From Gammaproteobacteria bacterium (lineage in GTDB: Bacteria; Pseudomonadota; Gammaproteobacteria; Pseudomonadales; UBA3067), in NCBI GenBank assembly GCA_002402085.1, contig NVVB01000080.1:3285-9487 (forward strand): a stretch of DNA of 6,203 nucleotides. Reading direction: 5' to 3'. Below are positions 5,013 to 6,203 of the stretch, piece by piece. The notes beneath the pieces were generated by a model. The model ran no database searches and was not told the DNA's origin. It worked only from the letters and a program-made list of their open reading frames with translations. A program made the translations under genes and the position numbers. How positions within the stretch are numbered: the stretch's first letter is position 1; each line of letters starts with the position of its first letter.

Positions 5013-6203
5013 TCATTCACTGTCGATCGCAGCTAAGATCTTTGGCGGGTTTAACGGCAGCTCTGTTAATCGATAACCCGAATCAACACCAATCGCCTGA
5101 TTAACCGCCGTGGTCACCGCAGCCATGGGGGCGCAGATGGGCGCCTCCCCGACGCCACGCACACCAAAGGGATGCGCAGGATTGGCTACTTCTACAATCA
5201 CTGTATCAATCATCGGCAGATCCGACGCCAAAGGGATGCGGTAATCTAGAAACCCAGGGTTTTGTAACACCCCGTCATCGTTAAAAATATATTCCTCATT
5301 TAACGCCCAACCAATGCCTTGCACTGCCCCGCCTTGCATTTGCCCTTCCACGTAGCTCGGATGAATGGCCTTACCCACATCCTGCAATGCCGTCACCCGC
5401 AATACATCCGCCTTACCCGTTTCAACATCCACTTCCACATCAATGATATTCACCGAAAATGCAGGGCCCGCGCCTTTTGCATTAAGAGACGCCGTGGCCG
5501 TTAATGGCCCCCCCGTGAACCCTGCTTTAGCGGCCAAGTCCGACAGACTTAGCGGCTGCTTATCCAACGCCGCGGGTGCCACAGCTTGCCCGTCCACCCA
5601 ATCGACTTGATCTAGCTCGACTTCCCAAAGCTTGCTGGCGCGCTTTTTCAAATCAGTAATTAAGTTTTTGGCGGCATTAATCACCGCCCAACCCGTTGCA
5701 AACGTAGTACGACTTCCGCCGGTTAAATCGTTATACCCCACGGATTCGGTGTCCGCCACAATGGGTTTGATTTGGCTCAAGGGAATCCCTAGGGTTTCCG
5801 CCGCCATCAGCGCCATGGATGCACGTGAACCGCCAATATCTGGATTGCCCGTGAGCACCACGACCTTGCCACTTTCAGAAACATGAATGGTAGCGCTAGA
5901 CTGCAAGCCAATGTTAAACCAAAATCCGGCCGCGACTCCACGCCCTTGATTAGCCGTTAATGCCGCACTGTAATGCGGGTGTTGCTTGGCTTGCTCTAAG
6001 ACTTGTTTTAATCCAATGGCCTGGAATTTTGGACCATAAATAGTGCGACAGCCTTCTTCGACGGCATTTTGAAGGCGTAAATCGATCGGGTCCATGGCCA
6101 ACTCAAGGGCAAGCTCGTTAATCACACACTCAGCCGCTAAATGGGCTTGTGGCGCTCCCGGCGCACGATAGGCTGCGGCCTTGGGCGTGTTAGTGACCAC
6201 ATC
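5013..6203 (-). CDS. Xanthine dehydrogenase/aldehyde oxidase-family molybdopterin-binding subunit, C-terminal half (cut by right edge)
   Basis: 396 residues are visible, open at the right edge. GAT at 6203-6201 is in frame, so the GTG at 6200 is internal and not a start. Full-length subunits are usually 700-800 residues, so about half is present. Numbering from the edge, AYRAPGAPQ (11-19) is the family's arginine loop near the molybdenum. GNPDIGGSRASM (119-130) is the pterin-contacting glycine loop, GGSRTTFATG (162-171) a cofactor loop, and DVGKAIHPSYVEGQMQGG (275-292) the second pterin region. GVRGVGEAPI carries the catalytic base Glu353, and LPLNPPKIL (382-390) is the typical tail. Such enzymes hydroxylate or oxidise a carbon using water, passing electrons to FeS and FAD subunits encoded elsewhere, and usually work in the cytosol. 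The substrate is unknown. The DIGGS motif replaces the common DIGQG. Confidence 0.92.
   Translation of the reverse strand, partial: DVVTNTPKAAAYRAPGAPQAHLAAECVINELALELAMDPIDLRLQNAVEEGCRTIYGPKFQAIGLKQVLEQAKQHPHYSAALTANQGRGVAAGFWFNIGLQSSATIHVSESGKVVVLTGNPDIGGSRASMALMAAETLGIPLSQIKPIVADTESVGYNDLTGGSRTTFATGWAVINAAKNLITDLKKRASKLWEVELDQVDWVDGQAVAPAALDKQPLSLSDLAAKAGFTGGPLTATASLNAKGAGPAFSVNIIDVEVDVETGKADVLRVTALQDVGKAIHPSYVEGQMQGGAVQGIGWALNEEYIFNDDGVLQNPGFLDYRIPLASDLPMIDTVIVEVANPAHPFGVRGVGEAPICAPMAAVTTAVNQAIGVDSGYRLTELPLNPPKILAAIDSE

Noticed and set aside
5319..5886. Plus-strand open frames opposite the molybdenum enzyme
   Set aside because: They are antisense to a clearly conserved coding sequence with catalytic motifs.

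Overview
This window looks like chromosomal DNA from a Gram-negative bacterium, most likely a marine or salt-adapted gammaproteobacterium. The clues are an outer-membrane beta-barrel protein with a signal peptide and a terminal aromatic residue, a peptidoglycan-precursor enzyme, several acyl-CoA-type enzymes, mid-range base composition and a very acidic porin. The taxonomic placement is inference; no ribosomal RNA or other phylogenetic marker is present.

Layout. Positions 1-455 (minus) hold the N-terminal part of a FAS1-like/MaoC-type dehydratase that runs off the left edge. It is transcribed away from an acyl-CoA thioesterase-like gene at 696-1487 (plus). The AT-rich 240 bp between them carries possible back-to-back promoters and a small inverted repeat. 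The thioesterase converges, with a 26 bp gap, on murI (glutamate racemase, 1514-2392, minus). Next come 451 bp without a gene. This stretch holds a degenerate 10-11 bp tandem array whose last unit contains the murI start codon, and several perfect palindromes. A very acidic porin (2844-3854, minus) follows, then 858 bp without a convincing gene, containing clustered inverted repeats and a four-copy 12 bp tandem repeat. On the right, a MoaD/ThiS-like small protein (4713-4958, minus) lies directly downstream of the C-terminal half of a molybdopterin-binding xanthine dehydrogenase/aldehyde oxidase-family large subunit (5013-6203, minus), which runs off the right edge.

How the genes may work together. 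The molybdenum hydroxylase subunit and the MoaD-like protein are adjacent, on the same strand and probably co-transcribed. The dehydratase and thioesterase are both CoA-thioester enzymes and could share a catabolic theme (fatty acid, steroid or aromatic side chain). MurI is a housekeeping gene and the porin appears to be an independent unit. I do not see a clear defence system, mobile element, CRISPR array, or tRNA or rRNA gene. The most unusual signals are the helically phased repeat array over the murI start, the MoaD-like protein ending in Ala-Gly rather than Gly-Gly, the Gln-less DIGGS motif in the molybdenum enzyme, and the inverted-repeat cluster upstream of the porin.
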